From an uncultured Burkholderiales bacterium (GTDB lineage: Bacteria > Pseudomonadota > Gammaproteobacteria > Burkholderiales > Burkholderiaceae_C), in the NCBI GenBank assembly GCA_903844385.1, contig CAIMTJ010000032.1:1-38635 (forward strand): a stretch of DNA of 38,635 nt. Direction: 5' to 3'. The translations under genes and the position numbers were made by a program. The first letter of the stretch is position 1. Every line of letters starts with the position of its first letter. The notes beneath the pieces are model-generated. The model had not been told where the DNA came from. It saw only the letters and a list, made by a program, of their open reading frames with translations, and did not search any database. Positions 23,759 through 32,340 of this stretch are shown in pieces.

Positions 23759-24445
23759 TTGACCCAAGTGCGTGCAATATCCTTGGATTTGGATGATACC
23801 TTGTGGCCCATCGCGCCCACCTTGGCGCACGCCGAGCGCACCCTCGAGGCATGGCTGGGTGAGCACGCGCCGCTCAGTTTGTCGCTCTATCAAAACACCG
23901 CTTGGATGCAAACCCAGCGAGAGGCCATCAAAGCCGAGTGGGCCCACGCCTTGCACGACCTGAGTGCGATGCGCACCGAGCTCATGGCGCGCGTGCTCGT
24001 CCAAGCGGGCTACGACAAAGATTTGGCGGTGAGTGCTTTCGAGGTGTTTTTTCAAGCCAGACAATACATTGAGCTCTATGAAGACGCGCGCCCCGCTCTC
24101 GACAGACTCGCTGTGGCTTACCCATTGATCGCCTTGACCAATGGCAACGCCGATCTGAGCCGCCTCGATATTGGGCCCTTGTTTCACTCGGCCGTGAGCG
24201 CACAAGGCTTTGGGGTGGCCAAACCCGATCCCGCCATTTTTTTGCACACCGCCCACCGCTTGGGGCTTCATGTGCATGAGGTCTTGCATGTGGGCGACGA
24301 TGCCCACACTGACGTGCAAGGAGCGAGGGGGGCCGGCATGCAGGCTGTGTGGCTCAACCGTTCGGGGCTGGCGTGGACACTCAAGACGAGTGAGCCCACC
24401 GCTGTGCCTGGGTTGCTGGCTTTGTGTGAACTCTTGGGGGTTTAG
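23759..24445 (+). CDS. HAD-superfamily (subfamily IA) phosphatase
   Basis: A HAD hydrolase of about 228 residues. Motif I is ISLDLDDTLWP, with nucleophile Asp and acid-base Asp. Motif II is LIALTNGNAD. Motif III Lys lies in GVAKPDPAIF, and motif IV is HVGDDAHTDVQGARGAG. It would dephosphorylate a small phosphate ester, and the cap domain between motifs I and II is all helical. The open frame begins at TTG 23705, but that would overlap hemH. I prefer TTG 23759 because it gives MTQVRAISLDLDDTL, the usual spacing, with GGGA six bases upstream. GTG 23768 is another option. Confidence 0.88.
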   Translation: MTQVRAISLDLDDTLWPIAPTLAHAERTLEAWLGEHAPLSLSLYQNTAWMQTQREAIKAEWAHALHDLSAMRTELMARVLVQAGYDKDLAVSAFEVFFQARQYIELYEDARPALDRLAVAYPLIALTNGNADLSRLDIGPLFHSAVSAQGFGVAKPDPAIFLHTAHRLGLHVHEVLHVGDDAHTDVQGARGAGMQAVWLNRSGLAWTLKTSEPTAVPGLLALCELLGV

Positions 24446-24536
24446 TCCTTCGCACACCACCCGCAGGTCTTGGCTACCGGGGGCTCACCCCATGGCGGCA
24501 CCTGTGCATGAACGCATCTATTCATAAATGCATTAA

Positions 24537-24560
24537 TGCTTCAATGCTTCAATGCTTCAA
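24537..24560. repeat. 8-base tandem repeat across the hpnE stop
   Basis: Three perfect copies of TGCTTCAA, preceded by a degenerate copy TGCATTAA (24529-24536). Read on the minus strand they are TTGAAGCA units that encode the last residues (VEALKH) and stop codon of hpnE. The unit is not a multiple of three, so gain or loss of a copy would alter the C-terminus. Confidence 0.85.
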
Positions 24561-25839
24561 CGACCGCTCTACCCGATCTGACCGCGCCCTCCAAGGTGCT
24601 GGGGTAGGGGCCGTCAACATAGTCGCCACAAGCCCACAGACCCGGGCCCACCCGCATGGGCGGTCGTGCTTGCCCAACCAAGGGGGCAAAGGTGGCGCGT
24701 TTTTCAATGATGCAGCTCTCGAGTTGGGGGGAGTTGAGCCCCAAGTCGTGTTCGGCTTGAGCCAAGACTTGCACGATGAGCGCCTCACGTTCGTGGCCGC
24801 GGCTGTCACTCACCACCAATGCCCAAACGGTGGCCTGATCGTCACCATGCCGGCTCTTGAAAGGGGTGAGAATGGCAAATTGAGCGGGTGCCTGCACAGA
24901 CGACTCCAGCATGACCACGGGGTCTGGGTTGTGGCTCAGAGGTGGAGGGGCTTTGCCGCTCACATAGAGGGTGGCGATGGGGTAGTGGCTGAGGCCTTGG
25001 GCGCGGGCTGACCAATCGGGGTGGGTGTCTTGGGTGAGGTGGGCCGCTTGCCAAGCCGAGGTCGCCACAATCACGGGCTCATGGGCCAACCTTGGCAATT
25101 CACTCAAGGCTTGGATGCGTTTTCCAAAGTGAAGGCTGGCCCCGCGCACTTTGAGCCACTCGAGGGCGGGTGTGACCAAGAGCCGGCTCAAATTGACGCG
25201 GGGGAGTAAGAAATCACACGACTGGGGGGCGTTTGAAAAAGCGTCCACCAGCACCCGAACGAAGACAGCGCCACTGGCCTCATGCGAGGGCGTGTTCAAG
25301 GCGGCCAGGCACAAGGGCTCCACCAAGTCGCGCCTGACGCGAGGGCTTGCCAATGCGCAAATTTTTGACACGCTCACATCCCAGCTTTTACCCGTAAGGG
25401 TGAGGAGGACTTGGTGCGCCAAGCGCCAAAGCCCAAGGCTGGTGAGCCAGCTCAGCATGGAGAGCCGATCTCGTGCATTCCAGCGCTGGTTGTTGACTAT
25501 CGCTTGTACGACCGCACCCCACTTCCCCGCGCGTGGCAGTCGCAGTCCTTGGCCACGCGCGTCGCACAAATGCAAGGGATGGCGCTCAAGCACCTCATCA
25601 ATGGGCACACCGAGCGTGTCCAACAGTGCCAGCGTGTCTGTGTAGGCGCCAAGCAACAGGTGCTGGCCGTTGTCATAGGTTTGGCCATATTGCTCGCTCG
25701 CGCGCGCTCGCCCGCCCGCGTGGTGCGCTGCCTCGTAGAGGACCACTTGCCAGCCGTGAAGACTCGCGTGGATGGCGGCACTCAGGCCCGCCCAACCGGC
25801 CCCGATGATGTGAATTTTGGGCTGGATGGGGTGGGTCAA
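24541..25839 (-). CDS. hpnE: HpnE: hydroxysqualene dehydroxylase
   Basis: A 432-residue FAD-dependent amine-oxidase-like protein. It begins IHIIGAGWAGLSAAIHAS (GxGxxG at 13-18) with YEAAHHAGGRARA and DNGQHLLLGAY, features of the HpnE family. It ends with VGPGLWACGDYVDGPYPSTLEGAVRSG, the C-terminal FAD motif. HpnE reduces hydroxysqualene to squalene, the third step after HpnD and HpnC. The start is TTG 25839 (a stop lies nine codons upstream and no ATG is available) with AGGA about nine bases upstream. It is the last gene of hpnC-hpnD-hpnE, 76 bases after hpnD. Confidence 0.92.
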   Translation of the reverse strand: MTHPIQPKIHIIGAGWAGLSAAIHASLHGWQVVLYEAAHHAGGRARASEQYGQTYDNGQHLLLGAYTDTLALLDTLGVPIDEVLERHPLHLCDARGQGLRLPRAGKWGAVVQAIVNNQRWNARDRLSMLSWLTSLGLWRLAHQVLLTLTGKSWDVSVSKICALASPRVRRDLVEPLCLAALNTPSHEASGAVFVRVLVDAFSNAPQSCDFLLPRVNLSRLLVTPALEWLKVRGASLHFGKRIQALSELPRLAHEPVIVATSAWQAAHLTQDTHPDWSARAQGLSHYPIATLYVSGKAPPPLSHNPDPVVMLESSVQAPAQFAILTPFKSRHGDDQATVWALVVSDSRGHEREALIVQVLAQAEHDLGLNSPQLESCIIEKRATFAPLVGQARPPMRVGPGLWACGDYVDGPYPSTLEGAVRSGRAVVEALKH

Positions 25840-25915
25840 ATGGGGGTGTCCTGTGGCGAACGCTCAAGGGTGATGGGGCGCAAGCGCGGGCGGCTCGAGG
25901 GCGTTGACGCCACAG

Positions 25916-26755
25916 TCACAACCGACCCAGGGCTTGAACGCGCCAAGCCAACCAAAACTTTCTGAGCGGGGTGAGCGAGACGCGCTGGTGCAGCACGGGA
26001 AAACCGCTGGAGTCGATTTCTTGCAGCAAGGTGCGGTAAATGCTCGCCATCATGAGGCCGGGTTTTTGCGCGCGCCTGTCTTGGTCAGGCAGTTGAGAAA
26101 ATGCCAACTGGTAAAGATCGCGCGCTTTTTGTGCTTGGTGTTTCATGAGCGATTGAAAGCGCGTTGAGTCCACGCGGTCCAAAATCTCATGGGCCTTGAC
26201 CTCAAAGGCTTGCAGCTCCTCCATGGGCAAGTAAATGCGACCTCTGAGGGCGTCTTCGCCCACATCGCGGATGATGTTGGTGAGCTGAAACGCTTGCCCC
26301 AAGGTGTGGGCGTAGCGGGTGGTTTGCTCATGGGTTTGACCAAAAATCAAGGCCGAGACCTCGCCCACGACACCGGCGACCAAGTGGCAGTAGCGATTCA
26401 AGTCGTGTTGGGTCAAGTAACGCGTTTGGGTGAGATCCATCTCGCAGCCCTCAATGATGCTCAGCAAATGCTCGGCACGGATGCCAAACTGTGCCACCCA
26501 AGGCATCAAGGCGCGCAAGACCGGGTGCTCGGGCTGGCCTTGGTAAGCGGTGATCACGGCTTGGCGCCACCAGGCGAGTTTGCTCGCGGCGATGGAGGGG
26601 TCGGAGACCTCATCGACCACATCGTCAACTTCGCGGCAAAAGGCGTAAAAAGCGGTGATGGTGGCGCGTTTAGGCGGCGAGAGGAACAAAAAGGCGTAAT
26701 AAAAGGAGCTGCCCGAGGAGGCGGCTTTTTCTTGGACGTAGGTCTGTGGACTCAT
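25916..26755 (-). CDS. hpnD: HpnD: presqualene diphosphate synthase
   Basis: A 279-residue trans-isoprenyl diphosphate synthase of the squalene/phytoene type. SSFYYAFLFL and YAFCREVDDVVDEV carry the first Asp-rich motif (DDxxD, 44-48). RDVGEDALRGRIYLP (163-177) carries the second. It condenses two farnesyl diphosphates to presqualene diphosphate. I chose the second Met (26755), giving MSPQTYVQEKAASSGSSFY, the usual start of this family; 26764 is the alternative. It lies between hpnC and hpnE on the minus strand. Confidence 0.93.
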   Translation of the reverse strand: MSPQTYVQEKAASSGSSFYYAFLFLSPPKRATITAFYAFCREVDDVVDEVSDPSIAASKLAWWRQAVITAYQGQPEHPVLRALMPWVAQFGIRAEHLLSIIEGCEMDLTQTRYLTQHDLNRYCHLVAGVVGEVSALIFGQTHEQTTRYAHTLGQAFQLTNIIRDVGEDALRGRIYLPMEELQAFEVKAHEILDRVDSTRFQSLMKHQAQKARDLYQLAFSQLPDQDRRAQKPGLMMASIYRTLLQEIDSSGFPVLHQRVSLTPLRKFWLAWRVQALGRL

Positions 26756-26836
26756 GCTCGCCATTGTGCCACTGGTGAGCCGTGTTGTGAGCTCGCGGCC
26801 CTGTGCTCGATGTTGGCGCTGCTCTTCGCCAGACCC

Positions 26837-27595
26837 TCAGGCCATACAAGCACTGCGAAACAGCATGAGCGGCAGGTCCCAGCTGTTGAGGCGTGGGCGC
26901 TTGAGCATGGTGTCCATGCCTCGGCATTTCTGCAAAATTCTCAGACCACCTTGCACCACCATGCGGATCTCCCAGCCAGCACGCCCAGGCACGCGCTCGG
27001 CCAAGGCCGAGCCCTGGATCATCAAGGCATGGGCAAAGTTGAGTTCGCTCTCCAAGTTGCTATCGAGCGGCATATAGTGCCGATCTCGCGCCATGTCCAC
27101 GCTCAAGTCTTGCCAAAAGTTAATGAGTTGCAAAGCGGTGCAAATCGCATCACTGCGGCGCAGCGAGTCCGCCTCCGAAATGTTGTACAAGTGCATGAGC
27201 AGTCGCCCGATCGGGTTGGCCGAGCGCTCGCAGTAGGCCAAGAGCTCGGCGCGGTTGTCGTAGCGTCGGCCCTCATGGGTGTAGCGCACGTCTTGCTCGA
27301 AGGCGTCGAGCAAATGGTGCAAGGGCTCCAGGGGCAGGTGATGAGCGGTGATTTGTTCGCCCAAGGTCGTCAAGACCGAGGCCCATTGGGGCTGAAGGGG
27401 CGCGTGAGCGCTGGTGCACAAGCGCAAGTCGCGTCGGTAGGCTTGCAGTTGCGCGAGTCGCGTTGCCGCATCGTCGACTCCCTCGTCCGCCATGTCGTCA
27501 GCCAAGCGGGCAAAGGCATAAATGGCCATGATGGGAGCCCGCAAATGCGGGGGGCATAGCCAAGAGGCCACTGGAAAATTTTCGTAATGTTTCAC
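26837..27595 (-). CDS. hpnC: HpnC: hydroxysqualene synthase
   Basis: A 252-residue partner of HpnD, short for the family. YAFARLADDMADEG holds DDxxD at 33-37. INFWQDLSVDMARDRHYMP (158-176) holds the second motif, with QDxxxD in place of DxxxD. HENFP-type start (KHYENFPVASWLCPP) is typical of HpnC. It converts presqualene diphosphate to hydroxysqualene. The start is GTG 27595. The G run AGGGGG touches the start codon, an odd ribosome-binding arrangement. The gene begins the hpnCDE block. Shc and later hopanoid genes are not in the window. Confidence 0.92.
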   Translation of the reverse strand: MKHYENFPVASWLCPPHLRAPIMAIYAFARLADDMADEGVDDAATRLAQLQAYRRDLRLCTSAHAPLQPQWASVLTTLGEQITAHHLPLEPLHHLLDAFEQDVRYTHEGRRYDNRAELLAYCERSANPIGRLLMHLYNISEADSLRRSDAICTALQLINFWQDLSVDMARDRHYMPLDSNLESELNFAHALMIQGSALAERVPGRAGWEIRMVVQGGLRILQKCRGMDTMLKRPRLNSWDLPLMLFRSACMA

Positions 27596-27835
27596 CCCCC
27601 TATCGTAACTTGTAAAGAACGCGTTGCGTGAGGCGATTGCGCACCCATGAGCGGTGCATGCCCCACGCTTTGATGTCCATCAAAGTCTCGAGCCCGTGAT
27701 GGTGGGCTGTTTGCGCTCGGTGAGGCGTGTGTTTGGGGACACGACCAGCTCGGCGCTCGCTGGTGTTGAAAAGACTTGCTGCAGGCCTGTGATGGTGAGC
27801 TGGTTTTCACATAGAATAGACAGCTTCGAGGGTCG

Positions 27836-27922
27836 GCGACTGTGGCGAAATTGGTAGACGCAACAGGTTTAGGTCCTGTCGGCAGCAATGCTGTGCTGGT
27901 TCGAGTCCAGTCAGTCGCACCA
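27836..27922 (+). tRNA. tRNA-Leu (anticodon UAG)
   Basis: The acceptor arms GCGACTG and CAGTCGC pair perfectly. The D arm GGCGAAATTGGTAGACGC, anticodon stem ACAGG/CCTGT with loop TTTAGGT, a long variable arm (class II) and T arm CTGGTTCGAGTCCAG are all present. CCA is encoded. The anticodon TAG reads CUN leucine codons. A -10-like TAGAAT lies at 27812-27817, without a good -35. Confidence 0.97.
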
Positions 27923-28398
27923 ACTCTTGATGCCCTCAACCGATGGGGCGTGGCTGATTCATTGGCTCGCCCGTGCACCCGGCTGAACGATTCCCCCCCA
28001 TTAGCTGTTGTGGCTGTTGTGACTGTTTGATGAAGCGGTCTCTTGATCATGGTCAATTCAGCTTTTTGGGGCGGCAAGTGGGGTCCAAGCGACGTTTGCT
28101 CTCACCATGGTTGTTCAACCCATTGACCAAAGTTCAATGCATGGCCATACTGGTGACCAGCCATTGGATTTTTAGGGCACCGAGCCTGTGTACTCTGACC
28201 CAACAGTCGCTTGCAACTCAACACCCGAACGCTCGGCTCTTGGCCAATCGCTCGAAAAAGACAAATTCCTAAAACCCCAAGACACCAGGTCGCATGGATA
28301 TGAAATTCAGCTCGCCCGAGTTCACCCAAGACGAAAAGCCTCCAGAGGGTTTTCAAGTCAATAGACCCTCTCTTGAACAAGACCAGCAGGGGGTTGAG
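27923..28398. other. Intergenic stretch between tRNA-Leu and the DUF1800 gene
   Basis: No recognisable gene, tRNA or clear hairpin with a T run was seen. Short open frames here lack ribosome-binding sites and known motifs. The final 105 bases form an in-frame upstream extension of the DUF1800 gene (ATG 28294), which I consider non-coding because a lipoprotein signal starts at 28399. Confidence 0.4.
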
Positions 28399-30465
28399 GT
28401 GAGGTGGTTCGAACTTGGGCTCTCGGGTCCAGCACTCGCGGCTTTGAGTGCCCTCACGGGTTGTGGTGGCGCGCTGATGGATTCGGGGGCACAGGTTTTG
28501 CCCGATCCTTCCAGGGCCGTGAACCGTTTTGAATTGTTGACCAGCAACGGCCCGCAAGGCTTGGACGCGACTGGGCAGTCCAATCGGGTTTTCTTGCGAG
28601 CGGCTGTCACGACTCAGGCGACCAGTGCCAGTTTGACCACGGCCGTCCCCATTTCTGCCTCCACCAGTGCCTCAAGCACCGATGCCAACGCCTTGTTCAA
28701 CTGGGCCGAGCAGCAATACCCTTCCTTGTTTCCAGGGGTCAAGGCCAATATCACGTCCGGTGTTTATCTCTACCGTTACTATCCGGAGACCAAAAATTAC
28801 CTGGGGGTGGGTTTGTCTGGCGATGCCCTGGGCAATGTGTATGTACTCGGTCCCTTGAGCGGCGGTGTTTTGGCCTTGGTGGGCACGCTGCAAGGCTTTG
28901 CTTGTCAAGTCAGCGGTGGGGCGTGCACCCTCAGCTCGGCCAATGATGCGGCTCGGTTTTTAAGCCAAGCCACCTTGGGCTACACCCGCGCGGACCTCAA
29001 CAAGTTGTCACAAACCACGATTTCGCAGTGGCTCGATGCCCAGTTTACGCTGCCCACCAGCACCTCGTATTTCAGTTGGCTCTTGGCCAATGGCTATGAC
29101 TCTTCAAGCAATGAGAACAACACCACGGGCATGGACAACATGGTGTGGAAAAAACTCATCAGCTCGCCAGACGCATTGCGTCAAAAAATAGTCCAAGCTT
29201 ACAGCGAAATTTGGGTGGTCTCGGTGCTTGGGATCAATGCGAGTTGGCGCCAATTCAGCATTGCCAACTATTTGGATGTGCTCGAGGCCAATGCATTTGG
29301 CAACTTTCGCACCTTGCTCGAGCAAATCACCAAGACCCCGGCGATGGCTTACTATTTGACCTACCAAGGCAACGTCAAAGCCAACACGACCACAGGTTCC
29401 GAGCCCGATGAGAACTATGCGCGAGAGCTCATGCAGCTCTTTAGCATAGGGCTGCTGAATTTGAACAACGATGGTTCGTTGCAGCTCGTGAACGGCCAGC
29501 CCGTTCAGACCTATGCGCAAAGCGATGTGAGTGGCCTTGCCCGTGTTTTTACCGGTTGGAGCATTGACACCCATGGGTTGGGGACGCCCTATGGCAGCGT
29601 CTATCAACAACGCCCCTTGGTCCAGGTCAGCAGCAAGTACGAAACCGGCGCGAAAAGCTTTCTCGGGGTGACGATCGCTGCGGGCACCAGTGCCGAGCAG
29701 TCCTTGAAGATTGCTCTGGATACGGTCTTTAATCACGCCAACACAGCGCCCTTTGTCTCTCGCCAGTTGATTCAAAAATTGGTCACGAGCAACCCCAGCG
29801 GCGGCTACATTAACCGAGTGGCCAGTGTCTTTATCAACAACGGCGCTGCCGTGCGCGGCGACTTGAAGGCTGTCATCAAAGCCATCTTGATGGATCCTGA
29901 AGCACGCGACATGAGTTTGGCCCAGCAAAACAACAGTTTTGGCAAGGTGCGTGAGCCCATTCATCGCTTTTTAAGTTGGGCCAGGGCTTTCAATGCCAAC
30001 TCCCCCACCGATGTCTGGGCCATTGGCGATGTCTCAAACGCTGGCAGCGCCTTGGGCCAAAGCCCGATGCGCTCGCCCACGGTGTTTAATTTCTATCGTC
30101 CCGGCTACGTGCCCGCCAACACGAGCATCGCCAACGCGGGCTTGGTGGCTCCTGAGTTTCAACTCATTGATGAAACCACCGTTCCGGCCTATGTCAACTA
30201 CATGCAAAGAGCCATTGCTGGCACGGGGGTGGGTGACGTGAGGGCCGACTACAGTTTGCTGCAAGCCTTGGCGCCGAACTCGAGTGCTTTGCTCGCTGAG
30301 ATCAATACCTTGCTGGCCTGCGGGGAAGTGGATGCCCCCACCTTGGCCAACTTTAAAGCGGCCTTGGACACCATCTCGGTCACGACGGCAACAGGGGTGA
30401 TGAACCGAATTTATGCCGCCTTGATCTTGGTCTTGGCTTCGCCTCAATTCATCGTACAAAAGTGA
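28399..30465 (+). CDS. DUF1800 protein, probable lipoprotein
   Basis: From GTG 28399 the protein has 688 residues and begins with a textbook lipoprotein signal: MRWFELGLSGPALAAL, then lipobox ALTGC with Cys22 and GG. AGGGGG lies five bases upstream. An ATG at 28294 would add 35 polar residues before the signal, so I reject it, though a gene caller might choose it. A conserved front domain follows (NALFNWAEQQYPSLFPG, YRYYPETKNYLGV). The DUF1800 domain begins near AARFLSQATLGYTRADL and includes YARELMQLFSIG and FTGW. DUF1800 function is unknown; it almost always pairs with DUF1501, here ten bases downstream. Confidence 0.88.
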   Translation: MRWFELGLSGPALAALSALTGCGGALMDSGAQVLPDPSRAVNRFELLTSNGPQGLDATGQSNRVFLRAAVTTQATSASLTTAVPISASTSASSTDANALFNWAEQQYPSLFPGVKANITSGVYLYRYYPETKNYLGVGLSGDALGNVYVLGPLSGGVLALVGTLQGFACQVSGGACTLSSANDAARFLSQATLGYTRADLNKLSQTTISQWLDAQFTLPTSTSYFSWLLANGYDSSSNENNTTGMDNMVWKKLISSPDALRQKIVQAYSEIWVVSVLGINASWRQFSIANYLDVLEANAFGNFRTLLEQITKTPAMAYYLTYQGNVKANTTTGSEPDENYARELMQLFSIGLLNLNNDGSLQLVNGQPVQTYAQSDVSGLARVFTGWSIDTHGLGTPYGSVYQQRPLVQVSSKYETGAKSFLGVTIAAGTSAEQSLKIALDTVFNHANTAPFVSRQLIQKLVTSNPSGGYINRVASVFINNGAAVRGDLKAVIKAILMDPEARDMSLAQQNNSFGKVREPIHRFLSWARAFNANSPTDVWAIGDVSNAGSALGQSPMRSPTVFNFYRPGYVPANTSIANAGLVAPEFQLIDETTVPAYVNYMQRAIAGTGVGDVRADYSLLQALAPNSSALLAEINTLLACGEVDAPTLANFKAALDTISVTTATGVMNRIYAALILVLASPQFIVQK

Positions 30466-30475
30466 GGAGACGAGC

Positions 30476-31882
30476 ATGAGCCGCTACATTCAAATTTTGG
30501 ACAAGAACCAGTCTCGTCGCAGTTTTTTAAAGACCACAGCGGCCTTGTCGGTGGCCCAAAGTGCCGCCCCCTTGGCCTTGTCCTTGGCTGGGATGGGAGA
30601 GGCGGCAGCGCTCACCGCGCCTGCGGGCGACTACAAGGCGCTCGTGTGTGTGTTTTTGTACGGCGGCAACGACTACGCCAACACCTTGATCCCCTATGAC
30701 CAGACCAGCTACAACGCCTATCAAAGCTTTCGCTCGAATTTGGCCATTTCACGCATTTTTTTGGACCCCACGGTGCTCAACCCCGCGACGCCTTTGCCCA
30801 ACGCTCATCAATATGCGTTGGCGCCCGAGATGGCCGCACTCATTCCACGCTTTAACTCGGGGGCATTGAGTGTGCTGCTCAATATTGGCAGTTTGGTGCA
30901 ACCGATCACCAAAGCTCAGTACAGCAAAGGCGGTGTCCCCTTGCCGCCAAAGCTGTTTTCGCACAACGACCAGCAGTCTTACTGGCAGTCCTCAAGTCCA
31001 GAAGGGGCGAGCTCGGGTTGGGGGGGGCGAATGGGGGATTTGTTCGAGGCGAGCAACTCGAGTGGTTCGGCTTTCACTTGCATCGGTTTGAATGGCAATT
31101 CGGTTTATTTGTCGGGCCAAACGGCGTTTCCTTACCAGCTCACCACCACTGGTGCGGTGCCCTTTAATGCGGTGAATTCATCCCTCTTTGGTTCGTCAAG
31201 CGCTGCTGCTGCCCTCAAAACCTTGATCAACACACCCAGAACACATTTGCTCGAGAACGAATACCTCAAAGTCTCCCAACGCTCCTTGACGGCCTACGCC
31301 AGCGTGAGCCAAGCTTTTAGCAAATCTGCGCTCACCACTTCCTTTCCCCTGGCCAATTCCTTGGGTGATCAGCTCCAAGCGGTGGCCAAATTGATTGCCG
31401 CGCGAACCAGCTTGAATGTCAAGCGGCAGGTGTTTTTTGTGTCACTGGGTGGTTTTGATAACCACACCTTGCTCGCCAAAGTGCACCCCGGCTTGATGCA
31501 AACGGTGGGCGACGCGATGTCGGCGTTTTATCAAGCCACGGTGGACTTGGGGGTTGCCAATCAAGTGACGGCCTTCACCGCCTCTGACTTCGGTCGCACC
31601 TTGCTCAGCAACAGCGACGGCTCTGACCATGGTTGGGGCAGCATGCACTTCATGCTCGGGGGCGCAGTCAAGGGTCAAAGTTTCGTCGGCACGCCCCCAG
31701 TGCTTGGCAACAATGGGCCTGACGATGTCGGGCAGGGCAGGCTGCTGCCACAACTCTCCGTCGATCAACTTGCCGCCACCTTGGGCAACTGGTTTGGCGT
31801 GTCAGCGCAAGATCAATTGACCGTGCTGCCCAATTTGAAAAATTACACCCAAAGAGATTTGGGCAACTTGAGCGTATCTTGA
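30476..31882 (+). CDS. DUF1501 protein with Tat signal
   Basis: A 468-residue protein of the DUF1501 family, distantly related to alkaline phosphatase/sulfatase folds. NQSRRSFLKTTAAL is a clear twin-arginine motif, so it should be folded in the cytoplasm and exported. FLYGGNDYANTLIPYD and ASDFGRTLLSNSDGSDHGWGSMHFMLGG are the conserved segments, with possible metal-binding Asp and His. GAGGAGACGAGC precedes the ATG. It forms an operon with the DUF1800 lipoprotein. The pair is widespread in the family's bacteria, but the substrate is unknown. Confidence 0.92.
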   Translation: MSRYIQILDKNQSRRSFLKTTAALSVAQSAAPLALSLAGMGEAAALTAPAGDYKALVCVFLYGGNDYANTLIPYDQTSYNAYQSFRSNLAISRIFLDPTVLNPATPLPNAHQYALAPEMAALIPRFNSGALSVLLNIGSLVQPITKAQYSKGGVPLPPKLFSHNDQQSYWQSSSPEGASSGWGGRMGDLFEASNSSGSAFTCIGLNGNSVYLSGQTAFPYQLTTTGAVPFNAVNSSLFGSSSAAAALKTLINTPRTHLLENEYLKVSQRSLTAYASVSQAFSKSALTTSFPLANSLGDQLQAVAKLIAARTSLNVKRQVFFVSLGGFDNHTLLAKVHPGLMQTVGDAMSAFYQATVDLGVANQVTAFTASDFGRTLLSNSDGSDHGWGSMHFMLGGAVKGQSFVGTPPVLGNNGPDDVGQGRLLPQLSVDQLAATLGNWFGVSAQDQLTVLPNLKNYTQRDLGNLSVS

Positions 31883-31942
31883 GCTCGACACCACGCGCCC
31901 AGCCGCACTAGGGCACGGGTTGCGCACCGCGGTTTCAAGGTT

Positions 31943-32041
31943 TCATCGAGCACCTTGCAAGCTCTCTTTGGTGCCTGCTGGCCAAGGGGGCAGGGTGACT
32001 TGATCAAACTCCCCGTCAGTCTTGAGCAACAGCTCGGACAA
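31943..32041 (-). CDS. Possible 32-residue ORF or gene remnant
   Basis: A TTG with GAGG seven bases upstream opens a frame of 32 codons. The peptide is soluble and charged (SELLLKTDGEFDQVTLPPWPAG near its start) and looks more protein-like than its surroundings. It is unrecognised and may be the tail of a lost gene, a small protein, or chance. Confidence 0.2.
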   Translation of the reverse strand: MSELLLKTDGEFDQVTLPPWPAGTKESLQGAR

Positions 32042-32286
32042 AGTGATGCCTCACACCTCGGTTAGAATGGTGGGTTGACCCCTTGGGATGAAAGTGCGGT
32101 GCATTGCGTCGGTGTGGGCGAGGCAGTCGGGATTTGGGGACGTAAATGTCCCAAGTCCACGTCCTCCAAATGCGTCTGGCCGTTTGCGCTCATGCATGGA
32201 TTTTGCCTCTTGAAGGGGCAAAAGTTGGCACGCTGGGCTTTGCGCCTGTTTCCAAGCTTTTGATAGCCCCTATTTTTTGTCATTCA

Positions 32287-32304
32287 CACCCCGAGGTCGG
32301 GGTG
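32287..32304. repeat. Perfect inverted repeat in the tig leader
   Basis: CACCCCGA and TCGGGGTG flank two bases, giving a stem of seven pairs with an AGGT loop in RNA. It ends 36 bases before the tig ATG. It could be an operator or a leader hairpin; no T run follows, so it is not a standard terminator. Confidence 0.55.
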
Positions 32305-32340
32305 GTTTGAATGATGTTAGAGCCTCACGGAGAACTTTTT

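Larger units (their letters stand above)
31883..32340. other. Intergenic stretch before tig
   Basis: No firmly supported gene. It holds a 32-codon minus-strand frame (31943-32041), a -10-like TAGAAT at 32063-32068 without a clear -35, and an inverted repeat at 32287-32304 close to the tig start. No T-run terminator for the DUF1501 transcript was seen. Confidence 0.4.

Noticed and set aside
26189-27559. 456-codon plus-strand frame opposite hpnC and hpnD
   Set aside because: Spans two genuine genes and their gap on the other strand; composition typical of a shadow.
32311-32340. Upstream ATG of tig
   Set aside because: The ATG at 32341 has a better ribosome-binding site and gives the usual trigger factor N-terminus.
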